From Clostridiales bacterium (GTDB taxonomy: Bacteria; Bacillota; Clostridia; Christensenellales; Aristaeellaceae), in assembly GCA_004557805.1 (NCBI GenBank), contig SFFS01000047.1, positions 1 through 15,755 of the forward strand: a stretch of DNA of 15,755 nt, read 5' to 3'. Under the pieces are notes generated by a model. It did not search any database and had not been told where the DNA came from. It was given only the letters and a program-made list of their open reading frames with translations. This document shows, in pieces, positions 4,964 to 11,799 of this stretch. The translations under genes were made by a program, and so were the position numbers. How positions within the stretch are numbered: position 1 is the stretch's first letter; each line of letters begins with the position of its first letter.

Positions 4964-7900
4964 ATGATTGATTTTGCTCATCTTCATCTGCATACGGAAT
5001 ACAGCCTGCTCGACGGCGCGTGCCGCATCGATCCGCTGATGGACGCGCTGCGCGCGAAGGGCATGCGCCACTGCGCCGTGACCGATCACGGCGTGATGTA
5101 CGGCGCGGTGGATTTCTACTCGGCTGCGAAAAAGGCCGGGATTCACCCCGTGATCGGCTGCGAATGCTATATCTGCCCCGATATGGACGATCGCCGCGCG
5201 CTTGCGCGCGATTATAATCACCTCATCCTGCTGTGCGAAAACGAAACGGGCTATAAGAACCTCACGCACCTCGTCTCCGACGCGTGGACGCGCGGGTTCT
5301 ATTACAAGCCGCGCATTGATTTCCGGCTGCTCGAAGGGCGCACGGAGGGGCTGATCTGCCTGTCGGCCTGCCTGCAGGGCGAGGTGCCGCAGGCGCTGCT
5401 GAACGGCCAGGACGAGACGGCGCACCGCGCGGTAGAACGCTATGTGCGCCTGTTCGGCAAGGATCATTTTTTCATCGAGATTCAGGATCACGCCATTCCC
5501 GAGGAGCGCACGGTGCTGCCCCAGCTGGTGCGGCTGGCGCGCGAGATGGACGTGCCGTTCGTGGCCACAAACGACGTGCATTACCTGCGCCGCGAGGACG
5601 CCGAGGCGCAGGAAGTGCTCATGTGCATCCAGACCGGCAAAACGCTCGACGACGAGAACCGCATGCGCATGCAGACGCGGGAGCTTTACCTCAAAGCGCC
5701 GGATGAGATGGAAGCGCTGTTTCCCCAGTGGCCCGAGGCGCTGGAGCGCACGGTGGAAATCGCCGAGCGGTGCAACGTCGAGTTCGATTTCAAAACCCGG
5801 CACCTGCCGGCCTACCCGCTGCCGGAGAACATCACCGCGCCTCAGCTTTTGCACCGCGAATGCCAGCGCGGCCTGGCCGTCCTCTATCCGGACGACGACG
5901 GTACGGCGCAGAAGCGGCTCGACTACGAGCTTTCCACCATCGAGACGATGGGGTTCGTTGATTATTTCCTCATTGTATGGGATTTCATCAAATACGCCAA
6001 GGATAACGGCATCATGGTCGGCCCCGGCCGCGGAAGCGGCGCGGGCTCTATCGTGGCCTATACGCTGGGCATTACGGCCATCGACCCGCTGAAGTACAAC
6101 CTTATCTTTGAGCGCTTCCTCAACCCCGAACGCGTTTCGATGCCCGATCTGGATATCGACTTCTGCTACGAGCGGCGGCAGGAAGTGATCGATTATGTCG
6201 CGCGCCGCTACGGCGGCGATCATGTGGCGCAGATCATCACCTTCGGCACCATGGCGGCAAAGGCCGTCGTGCGCGACGTGGGGCGCGTGCTGGGCTATCC
6301 CTACGCCGAGGTGGACGGCGTGGCCAAGATGATTCCCTTTGCGCTGGATATGACGCTCGATAAGGCGCTGCAGATCAACCCCGACCTCAGGGCGCGCTAT
6401 GAGGTCGATCCGCGCACGAAGCGGCTGATCGACATGGCGCGCGAGCTGGAGGGCATGCCGCGCAACACTGGCACGCACGCTGCGGGCGTGCTCATCACGC
6501 AGAACCCCGTGACGGACTACGTGCCCCTGCAGAAAAACGACGATGTGGTGACCACCCAGTACCCCAAAGATACGCTGGAGCATCTGGGCCTTCTGAAGAT
6601 GGACTTCCTCGGCCTGCGCACGCTGACGGTCATCCGCGATACGCTGGATATGATGCGCGAGGCGGGCGTGGACATGAAGGCCGAGGACATCCCGATGGAC
6701 GATCCCGGCGTATACGAGATGATTTCCTCCGGCGACACCGACGGCGTGTTCCAGCTGGAAAGCGGCGGCATGCGCTCGTTCCTTGCGAACATGAAGCCGA
6801 GCTGCTTTGAGGATATTATCGCCGCCATTTCGCTCTACCGGCCCGGCCCGATGGAGAGCATCCCGCGCTATATCGCGGGCAAGAACGATCCTTCCACCGT
6901 GCGCTATAAGGACGAGCGCCTGCGCCCGATCCTCGACGTGACCTACGGCTGCATGGTCTATCAGGAGCAGGTCATGCAGATCGTGCGCGATCTGGCGGGC
7001 TATTCGCTCGGCCGCAGCGACCTGGTGCGCCGCGCCATGGCGAAAAAGAAAAAGGACGTTATGGCGCAGGAGCGCGAATACTTCATTCACGGCCTGGAGG
7101 AGAACGGAAAGATTATCGTGCCCGGCGCGGTGCGCAACGGCGTGCCGGAGAGCGTAGCGGTTTCCATCTTCGACGAAATGACGGCGTTCGCAAGCTATGC
7201 GTTTAATAAATCGCACGCGACGGGCTACGCGATCGTCGCCGTGCAGACGGCGTGGCTGAAGCTGCATTATCCCGTGCAGTTCATGGCCGCGATGATGAAC
7301 TCGTTCACCTCCAACAGCGGCAAAATCGCGCAGTATATTCAGTATTGCCGCAAGCATGGCATTTCCGTGCTCGCGCCGCATGTCAACAAGAGCCGCGGAA
7401 AGTTCTCCGTCGATACCGACAAGCAGGGAAAACCCGGCATCCGCTTCGGGCTGAACGCCATCAAGGGCAGCGGAGAGGCCGCCGTCGAGTCGATCGTGCG
7501 CGAGCGGCAGTCGGGCGGCGCGTATCGCGATATTTTCGATTTCGTGCGCCGCGTGGTGGACGACCGGGTGAACAAGCGCGTGGTCGAGAGCCTCATCATG
7601 GCCGGCGCGTTCGACGGCATGGGCGCGAATCGCGCGCAGTTGATGAACGTGTATCTCATCGCCATGGACGGCGCGGCCGCCGTGCGTAAGAAGAACGTGG
7701 CCGGGCAGGTTTCGCTGTTCGACGCGGTGGACGGCGGGCCGGCGCTGGTAGAGGAAGCGCCGCACTATCCGAAGGTGGAGCCGTTCTCGCTCAAGGATCT
7801 GCTTTCCATGGAAAAAGAAGTGACCGGCGTATACATCACCGGTCATCCGCTCGACGAATATGCCGGGACGCTCGAGAAAATGAGCTTCACCGTGCAGCAG

Positions 7901-8491
7901 GTCATGGAAATGACCGAAGCCGAGGACGGCGGCATTTCCAACGACGGCCGCCGTGTGACGATGGGCGGCGTGCTGGCCGACGTGCGCTCGAAAACCACGA
8001 AGGCCAACAAGCTGATGGGCTTCGTGGTGCTGGAGGATCTGACCGGGCAGATCGAGGGGCTGGTGTTCCCACGCGTGTGGGAACGGCTCGGCTCGAAGCT
8101 GGCCGTCGACGCGCCGGTGATTGTGACCGGCAGCCTGTCCATCCGCGAGGAAGAAGCGCCGCGTCTGCGCGTGGATAACGTCGTGCCGCTGCCCAAGGAC
8201 GGCGAAGCGATGCCGGACGATTCTTTTTCCGGCGCATATGCGCCGGAAAAGGCAGGCCCTCCGCCCGCCAGCCAGCCCGAAAAGCTGTGGCTGCGCGTGC
8301 AGGATACGGCGCAGATGCAGCAGGCGCTGAAGATCATCGCAGGCGCGCCGGGGCCGACTGCGGTATATTTCAACGTTGTGGCCGACGGCAGCCGACTCAA
8401 GGCGCCCGACGGCTTCCGCTGCCGCGCAGGCGAAGCGCTGCTGACCGCGCTGCGCAGCCTGTTGGGAGAGGAGAACGTGAAGCCCGTATGA
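4964..8491 (+). CDS. dnaE: DNA polymerase III subunit alpha
   Basis: This 1175-residue C-family replicative polymerase adds dNTPs at the fork or during lagging-strand/primer-extension synthesis; Bacillota normally also have PolC. The N-terminal PHP domain starts HLHLHTEYSLLDG (H8, H10) with DHG at 41-43, so metal ligands look intact. The polymerase core shows GPGRGSGAGS (353-362), PDLDIDF with catalytic D397 and D399, KMDFLG with the third Asp D547, and NKSHATGYA (748 onward). Helix-hairpin-helix and OB-fold regions follow (OB about 997-1075, VTMGGVLADVRSK). The length is normal for DnaE. The start at 4964 is fixed by the conserved N-terminus, although no ribosome site precedes it. A perfect 26-bp palindrome (8225-8250) sits in the linker after the OB fold. 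The stop overlaps the next start (ATGA). Confidence 0.97.
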   Translation: MIDFAHLHLHTEYSLLDGACRIDPLMDALRAKGMRHCAVTDHGVMYGAVDFYSAAKKAGIHPVIGCECYICPDMDDRRALARDYNHLILLCENETGYKNLTHLVSDAWTRGFYYKPRIDFRLLEGRTEGLICLSACLQGEVPQALLNGQDETAHRAVERYVRLFGKDHFFIEIQDHAIPEERTVLPQLVRLAREMDVPFVATNDVHYLRREDAEAQEVLMCIQTGKTLDDENRMRMQTRELYLKAPDEMEALFPQWPEALERTVEIAERCNVEFDFKTRHLPAYPLPENITAPQLLHRECQRGLAVLYPDDDGTAQKRLDYELSTIETMGFVDYFLIVWDFIKYAKDNGIMVGPGRGSGAGSIVAYTLGITAIDPLKYNLIFERFLNPERVSMPDLDIDFCYERRQEVIDYVARRYGGDHVAQIITFGTMAAKAVVRDVGRVLGYPYAEVDGVAKMIPFALDMTLDKALQINPDLRARYEVDPRTKRLIDMARELEGMPRNTGTHAAGVLITQNPVTDYVPLQKNDDVVTTQYPKDTLEHLGLLKMDFLGLRTLTVIRDTLDMMREAGVDMKAEDIPMDDPGVYEMISSGDTDGVFQLESGGMRSFLANMKPSCFEDIIAAISLYRPGPMESIPRYIAGKNDPSTVRYKDERLRPILDVTYGCMVYQEQVMQIVRDLAGYSLGRSDLVRRAMAKKKKDVMAQEREYFIHGLEENGKIIVPGAVRNGVPESVAVSIFDEMTAFASYAFNKSHATGYAIVAVQTAWLKLHYPVQFMAAMMNSFTSNSGKIAQYIQYCRKHGISVLAPHVNKSRGKFSVDTDKQGKPGIRFGLNAIKGSGEAAVESIVRERQSGGAYRDIFDFVRRVVDDRVNKRVVESLIMAGAFDGMGANRAQLMNVYLIAMDGAAAVRKKNVAGQVSLFDAVDGGPALVEEAPHYPKVEPFSLKDLLSMEKEVTGVYITGHPLDEYAGTLEKMSFTVQQVMEMTEAEDGGISNDGRRVTMGGVLADVRSKTTKANKLMGFVVLEDLTGQIEGLVFPRVWERLGSKLAVDAPVIVTGSLSIREEEAPRLRVDNVVPLPKDGEAMPDDSFSGAYAPEKAGPPPASQPEKLWLRVQDTAQMQQALKIIAGAPGPTAVYFNVVADGSRLKAPDGFRCRAGEALLTALRSLLGEENVKPV
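8225..8250. repeat. 26-bp perfect palindrome inside dnaE
   Basis: TTTTCCGGCGCAT (8225-8237) is followed directly by its exact reverse complement (8238-8250). It encodes FSGAYAPEK in the linker between the OB fold and the C-terminal domain; being a palindrome, it encodes the same peptide on both strands. Its core CCGGCGCA..TGCGCCGG equals the stem of the terminator at 10613-10632. It lacks a following T-run, so it should not terminate transcription. Confidence 0.85.
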
Positions 8492-9141
8492 AAAAGAAGA
8501 TTGCGCTTCTCGCCGCCGTGCTGCTGGCGCTGTTCGTTTCCGCCATGGCGTTCAATCTCCAGCGCGGCGTAACCGTGGGCGAAACCTTCCTGCCCAAACG
8601 GAGCGACGCGCTCTATCAGAAAAACGCCGATTACCGCGTCTCCCTCTCGCATGACGGAGACAAGACCCTCTGCGATATCCGCTTCGGCGCGGAGACGCTC
8701 TCCGCTGCGCTCATCTGGAACGGCGAGCGCGTGCGCATTGAGTACGATGACGGCACGGTCGTTGCGGGCGTGTGGTACCCTGCTGAAAAGTGGGTGATGG
8801 ACGAGGAGGGCATGCCCGTCATATGGAGCGACGGCGCGACCGTCATCGTCAACGGCGAGACCGTAAGCATCGGCCGCGGCGCGCTTGCCAACGCATTGTG
8901 CCGCATGGATACAAACGCTGCCGAACCGCGCGGCTCCGCGGCGCTGCCTCTGACGGGCGCGCTGCTTTATGCGCTCGGCGCGGCCGCGCTGCTCTGGCCG
9001 GAGCAGACGTTCTTTTTTGCAAACCGCTGGCGCTATAATGTGCCGGAGCTTTCCGAGGAGGGCGCGGCGGCGCAGCGGCTGGGCGGCGTGGCGATGATGG
9101 CGGTATCCGCGTTCGTGATGTTCGCGCCGCTGATCCTGTAA
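8488..9141 (+). CDS. Membrane protein, DUF6199-like C-terminus
   Basis: This is a 217-residue protein whose ATG overlaps the dnaE stop (ATGA), indicating translational coupling; GGAGAGGAG lies about 14 nt upstream. An N-terminal hydrophobic segment (about 4-22) is a signal peptide or anchor. An extracytoplasmic beta-rich region of about 120 residues follows (repeated short strands such as VRIEYDDGTVVAGVWYP and DGATVIVNGETVSIG). Two C-terminal transmembrane helices (about 150-170 and 195-215) flank a short loop with FFFANRWRYNVPELSEEG, a pattern I recognise as DUF6199-like (W-x-Y then E-x-S then R-x-GG). Function is unknown. It is the second gene of the dnaE operon, so its level should follow that of the polymerase, but no replication role can be read from the sequence. 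Confidence 0.8.
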   Translation: MKKKIALLAAVLLALFVSAMAFNLQRGVTVGETFLPKRSDALYQKNADYRVSLSHDGDKTLCDIRFGAETLSAALIWNGERVRIEYDDGTVVAGVWYPAEKWVMDEEGMPVIWSDGATVIVNGETVSIGRGALANALCRMDTNAAEPRGSAALPLTGALLYALGAAALLWPEQTFFFANRWRYNVPELSEEGAAAQRLGGVAMMAVSAFVMFAPLIL

Positions 9142-9159
9142 AATGAAGGGAGACTTTGC

Positions 9160-10197
9160 ATGCGAAGGCTGCTGTGTCTGCTGCTCGCGCTGTGCCTTTC
9201 GGGCGCATGCGCCCGCGCCGAGGGCTGGCGGGATGCGTATGCCCGCGCGCTGGCGGGGCCTGAGGCCGCGGCGGACGCATATTCCGTCTATGACGTGGAC
9301 GGCGACGGAACGCCCGAACTGCTGACGCTCCGATTTGAAATTGCGAGCGACCAGCGGCTGCGCGTTTACCGGATGGAACGCGGCGAAGCCGCCCTGGCGG
9401 GAGAAATCGAAGCGCCATATTTGAAGGCGATCTGCGGCATGCGCGGAGGCGGCCGATTGCTGCTGAGCTTCATGAATCAGTACGATGAATGGGCCCGCGT
9501 GTACCGGCTCGACGGAAGCGGAGCGCTGAGCGAGGAGGAAGGCGCGGGCTATGAATCGACCTGCATGGTGGAAAGCGGATCTTTCGAATTTATCCCCCTG
9601 CCCGAGTATATGCCCGGCGACGCGGCGGGGCTGGCATGGACGGAAAACCCGCGCGACGATACCGCGGCGCTGCTCGAATTTGCCAGGCAGTATTATGACA
9701 GCGCCTCGTTTGCCCGGGGTACGGCGGAAGTTCACGCCGAAAAGGGATATGTCCGCCTGTATGCCGCGGCGGATGAAAGTGCGCCGATGCTGCGCCACGC
9801 ATTCAACGGCGAATACCTGTGCGCCGGGCGGACGGAGGGCTGGTATCTGATCGTCTGCGGCGAGGATATGGGCTATGTACGCGGCGGAGAGCGCGACGTA
9901 TCGTTTACGCCCGGCGGCGGAGTCAACGGCAAGATCGCTTCGGTCGGAGTGGTTTCCGGCGTGCGGGAGGGCATGCTGAACGTGCGCGAAGCGCCGGACA
10001 GGAACGCGGCGGTTCTGCTGCGCGTGCCAGAGGACGCGGCGCTTGTGTGCGCCGGGATGGATGCGGACGCGGGCTGGTATCGCGTGCTGCTGCCCGACGG
10101 GCGGTACGGCTATGTTACGCCGGACCTGGCGATTGCGCGGCTGAGCAACGCTTATGAGGAGGGAAAAAGCGACGATGGACAATCTGCGGGAAATTAA
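9160..10197 (+). CDS. Secreted protein with two SH3-like domains
   Basis: This is a 345-residue exported protein. The ATG at 9160 has GAAGGGAG about 8 nt upstream, 18 bp after the preceding gene. Residues 1-20 form a signal peptide ending ARA before E21. A calcium-loop-like DVDGDGTPELL (45-55), as in FG-GAP/VCBS repeats, starts a beta-rich domain of about 130 residues. Two SH3-like segments follow: about 187-250 (RLYAAADESAPML, GWYLIVCGEDMGYV) and about 262-325 (MLNVREAPDRNAAVLLRV, GWYRVLLPDGRYGYV). The second is the more canonical SH3_3 type. Cell-wall attachment is the likely use of the SH3 domains; there is no hydrolase motif. It is the third gene of the dnaE operon, and its 3' end overlaps the next gene by 23 nt. 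Confidence 0.82.
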   Translation: MRRLLCLLLALCLSGACARAEGWRDAYARALAGPEAAADAYSVYDVDGDGTPELLTLRFEIASDQRLRVYRMERGEAALAGEIEAPYLKAICGMRGGGRLLLSFMNQYDEWARVYRLDGSGALSEEEGAGYESTCMVESGSFEFIPLPEYMPGDAAGLAWTENPRDDTAALLEFARQYYDSASFARGTAEVHAEKGYVRLYAAADESAPMLRHAFNGEYLCAGRTEGWYLIVCGEDMGYVRGGERDVSFTPGGGVNGKIASVGVVSGVREGMLNVREAPDRNAAVLLRVPEDAALVCAGMDADAGWYRVLLPDGRYGYVTPDLAIARLSNAYEEGKSDDGQSAGN

Positions 10198-10588
10198 CGA
10201 GGCGATCCGCGCGGCCGACGACGCGCTGGTCTATCTGCACCGCGCGGCGGAATATCTCGGAAGCGCGCGCAGCCTTGGCGTGTGGGATATGTTGGGCGGC
10301 GGCTTCCTGAGCACGATGCTCAAGCATGGGAAGCTCGACCGGGCGCGGGTTGAAATGGAAAACGCGCGCGATGCGCTGCGGCATTTCGCCGACGAGCTGC
10401 GCGACGTGGAGGAGATTCCGGAGTTCAATCTGGACGTCGGCGATTTCCTGACGTTCGCCGATTATTTCTTCGACGGCTTTCTGGCGGACGTGATGGTGCA
10501 GAGCCGTATCCGCGACGCGCAGGCGCAGGTGGCGGATGCAATCCGGCAGGTGGAGCGCATTCGCGATCAGCTGATGCGGCTGCGGTAG
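10175..10588 (+). CDS. Conserved-looking helical protein of unknown function
   Basis: This is a 137-residue protein without signal peptide. The ATG at 10175 is preferred because GAGGAGGG lies about 12 nt upstream; an in-frame ATG at 10154 would include that site in the coding region. Two long amphipathic, charge-rich helices (about 1-30 and 55-80, then 108-137) flank a less polar middle with GVWDMLGGGFLSTMLKH (35-51) and a second segment DVGDFLTFADYFFDGFLADVMVQS (87-110). The heptad-like outer helices suggest a coiled coil, and the glycine-rich and Phe-rich segments could touch the membrane. I recognise the style of a clostridial hypothetical family but no functional name. It is the last gene of the dnaE operon, overlapping the previous gene by 23 nt and followed by a strong terminator. 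Confidence 0.78.
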   Translation: MDNLREINEAIRAADDALVYLHRAAEYLGSARSLGVWDMLGGGFLSTMLKHGKLDRARVEMENARDALRHFADELRDVEEIPEFNLDVGDFLTFADYFFDGFLADVMVQSRIRDAQAQVADAIRQVERIRDQLMRLR

Positions 10589-10612
10589 GGCTTGCAGGAA
10601 ACGGCGTTTTTT

Positions 10613-10639
10613 CCGGCGCAGAGATGCGCCGGTTTTTTT
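10613..10639 (+). terminator. Terminator of the dnaE operon
   Basis: CCGGCGCA (10613-10620), a GAGA tetraloop and TGCGCCGG (10625-10632) are followed by seven T. It lies 25 bp past the last stop of the operon and isolates the M23 gene, which must have its own promoter. Confidence 0.92.
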
Positions 10640-10659
10640 GTCCGCTCCATGCGCGAGAG

Positions 10660-10689
10660 GAGTAAACCGGCCGTATTCCGGACATACTT
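10660..10689 (+). promoter_or_regulatory. Possible forespore (sigma-F/sigma-G) promoter
   Basis: GGACATACTT (10680-10689) fits the sigma-F -10 pattern GGnnAnAHTR at all but the last base, and the embedded CATACTT fits the sigma-G -10 at six of seven bases. GAGTA (10660-10664) at 15 bp (sigma-F) or 18 bp (sigma-G) spacing is a partial -35 match. No good sigma-A pair is visible between the upstream terminator and the M23 start. This is a by-eye call. Confidence 0.35.
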
Positions 10690-10726
10690 TTTCCAAGGAG
10701 TATCTGAAAACAGAAGGGAGAAATGT

Positions 10727-11281
10727 ATGTCCGTTACGCGCTGGGAAAAGGTGCGGTTCTGGGTTTCGGTGATCGTGTGCGCAGGCGTGGTCGCTGGTAG
10801 CGCCGTCTGGGCGCGCGCCCTGCGGGAAAAAGAGACGCCTGTGCTGTCGCAGGCCGCGCAGGCGGAGGAGACGTTCCCCGCGCTTGTGCGGCCCGTTCCG
10901 GGCGAGACGCTGCGCGGGTTCGAGCGGCAGGGATGGAACGCGACGCTTCGCTGTTACGACGCGCATGAGGCGCTCGATCTTGCGGCGAATGAGGGCGACG
11001 CAGTATTGGCGGCGCTTTCCGGCACGGTTGTCGCCGTGCGGCGCGACCGGCTGCTGGGCGGCGTGGTGGAGGTGGAAAGCGAAGGCGGAATTCTGTGCCG
11101 CTACGCGGCGCTGAAATGGCCCGCCGCCGTTTCGGAGAGCGAGACAGTCGACGCGGGGCAGCGGCTGGGCGGCGTGGGCGGCGCGCCGTGCGAAGCGGCG
11201 CAGGGGGCGCATGTGCATTTCGCTTTGATCGTAAACGGAGAAACGGTCGAGCCGCGGTTCCATGCGGAGAAGGAAAGATAA
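10727..11281 (+). CDS. Membrane-anchored M23 peptidase-family protein, SpoIIQ-like
   Basis: This is a 184-residue protein. The ATG at 10727 has AGAAGGGAG 7 nt upstream; an open frame reaches 10592 but crosses the terminator. Layout: a short cytoplasmic N-terminus, one transmembrane helix (about 10-29), a 40-residue linker, then an LytM/M23 domain (about 55-177). The metal-ligand motifs are present as H80-E-A-L-D84 and H162-V-H164, so endopeptidase activity on cell-wall cross-bridges is possible. A short M23 protein with one N-terminal helix resembles SpoIIQ, the forespore half of the engulfment channel that pairs with SpoIIIAH; clostridial SpoIIQ keeps its zinc ligands, unlike that of Bacillus subtilis. 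A possible forespore promoter upstream fits. The usual neighbours spoIID and spoIIID are not seen, so a general M23 wall hydrolase remains the alternative. Confidence 0.75.
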   Translation: MSVTRWEKVRFWVSVIVCAGVVAGSAVWARALREKETPVLSQAAQAEETFPALVRPVPGETLRGFERQGWNATLRCYDAHEALDLAANEGDAVLAALSGTVVAVRRDRLLGGVVEVESEGGILCRYAALKWPAAVSESETVDAGQRLGGVGGAPCEAAQGAHVHFALIVNGETVEPRFHAEKER

Positions 11282-11332
11282 GGAAGTGTGCGGATGCACG
11301 TGATAAAGGGACAGCGGCGACGACTGTACAAA

Positions 11333-11348
11333 GCGGCGCATGCGCCGC
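11333..11348. repeat. 16-bp perfect palindrome GCGGCGCATGCGCCGC
   Basis: A loopless palindrome 51 bp after the M23 gene stop. It contains the core GGCGCATGCGCC also found in both LRR signal-peptide regions (about 1355 and 2479) and at about 9201 in the secreted SH3 gene. Confidence 0.7.
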
Positions 11349-11363
11349 AAAAGAGAACGGGAT

Positions 11364-11400
11364 AAAAAAGCAGCCCCTTTCGCTTCGAAAGGGACTTTTG
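11364..11400. terminator. Bidirectional terminator between the M23 gene and the Nudix remnant
   Basis: CCCTTTCG (11375-11382) pairs with CGAAAGGG (11386-11393) around a 3-nt loop. On the plus strand it is followed by ACTTTTG. On the minus strand it is followed by GCTGC and six T (11369-11364). It separates the converging M23 and Nudix-remnant transcripts. Confidence 0.75.
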
Positions 11401-11418
11401 CGTCTGTCAAACTGGAAT

Positions 11419-11646
11419 CTATTTCAGAACCTCTCGCCACTCGCCGTTTTCTTTCAGGAGAAAGTGTTCGCTTAAATCTTCGCGCAGGAAAATCTCCAGC
11501 GTAAATTCCATTTCCCCTGCAAGATTGCCGGCCTTTTTCATTTCATCCAGCTCGAGCCAGTAGACTCTGCCTTCCTGCACCAGAACCCTGCTGCCGTCGT
11601 ATATCATGCACATATTCGTGATGGTAACGGCTTCCGTTCTGTTCAT
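11419..11646 (-). pseudogene. Nudix hydrolase remnant with the Nudix box deleted in frame
   Basis: This is a 75-codon open frame with a strong ribosome site (GGAAGGAG about 10 nt before the ATG at 11646). Residues 1-25 (MNRTEAVTITNMCMIYDGSR then VLVQE) match the first two strands of MutT/8-oxo-dGTPase-like Nudix proteins of Bacillota, which are about 150-160 residues long. The next residues, GRVYWLELDEM onward to GEWREVLK, match the C-terminal third of the same family (E/GEV-W-x-L-x-E, then LREDLSE-F and the terminal W-x-x-x-LK). The whole middle, including the catalytic GX5EX7REUXEEXGU box, is missing, with reading frame kept. It therefore cannot hydrolyse nucleotides. It is most simply a recent internal deletion of roughly 80 codons; a deliberately short protein is less likely. 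Annotation pipelines may list it as an intact small CDS. Confidence 0.7.
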
Positions 11647-11733
11647 ATCACCGGCGCTCCTTCCGTAACGGCAGTATTCGAAAAAAAAGATGACAACTCA
11701 AGCGGATTTTTTATATACCCCAAACCGGGAAGT

Positions 11734-11784
11734 CCAGAAACCTCAGGTTTCTGGCAGGGGGTACAGGGGGACGGCGTCCCCCTG
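11734..11784. repeat. Double-hairpin intergenic element downstream of proS
   Basis: Two perfect 9-bp hairpins with 3-nt loops are set 9 bp apart: CCAGAAACC/GGTTTCTGG (11734-11754) and CAGGGGGAC/GTCCCCCTG (11764-11784). They lie 15-65 bp past the proS stop. Neither has a good T-run, so they are poor terminators, although a 3' RNA-end or attenuating role is possible. The paired, regular layout resembles repetitive extragenic palindromes; other copies would have to be found elsewhere in the genome. Confidence 0.6.
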
Positions 11785-11799
11785 TCGTTCCCCCGTTCC

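Noticed and set aside
8225..8250. The dnaE palindrome as an intragenic terminator
   Set aside because: No T-run follows on either strand, and the gene must be transcribed through it to make an intact DnaE.
4907..10182. Very long open frames antisense to dnaE and the following genes (979 and 779 codons)
   Set aside because: They have no recognisable domains, are rich in Arg/His/Ala/Val as expected from the reverse complement of GC-biased codons, lack sensible starts, and lie exactly under well-supported genes.
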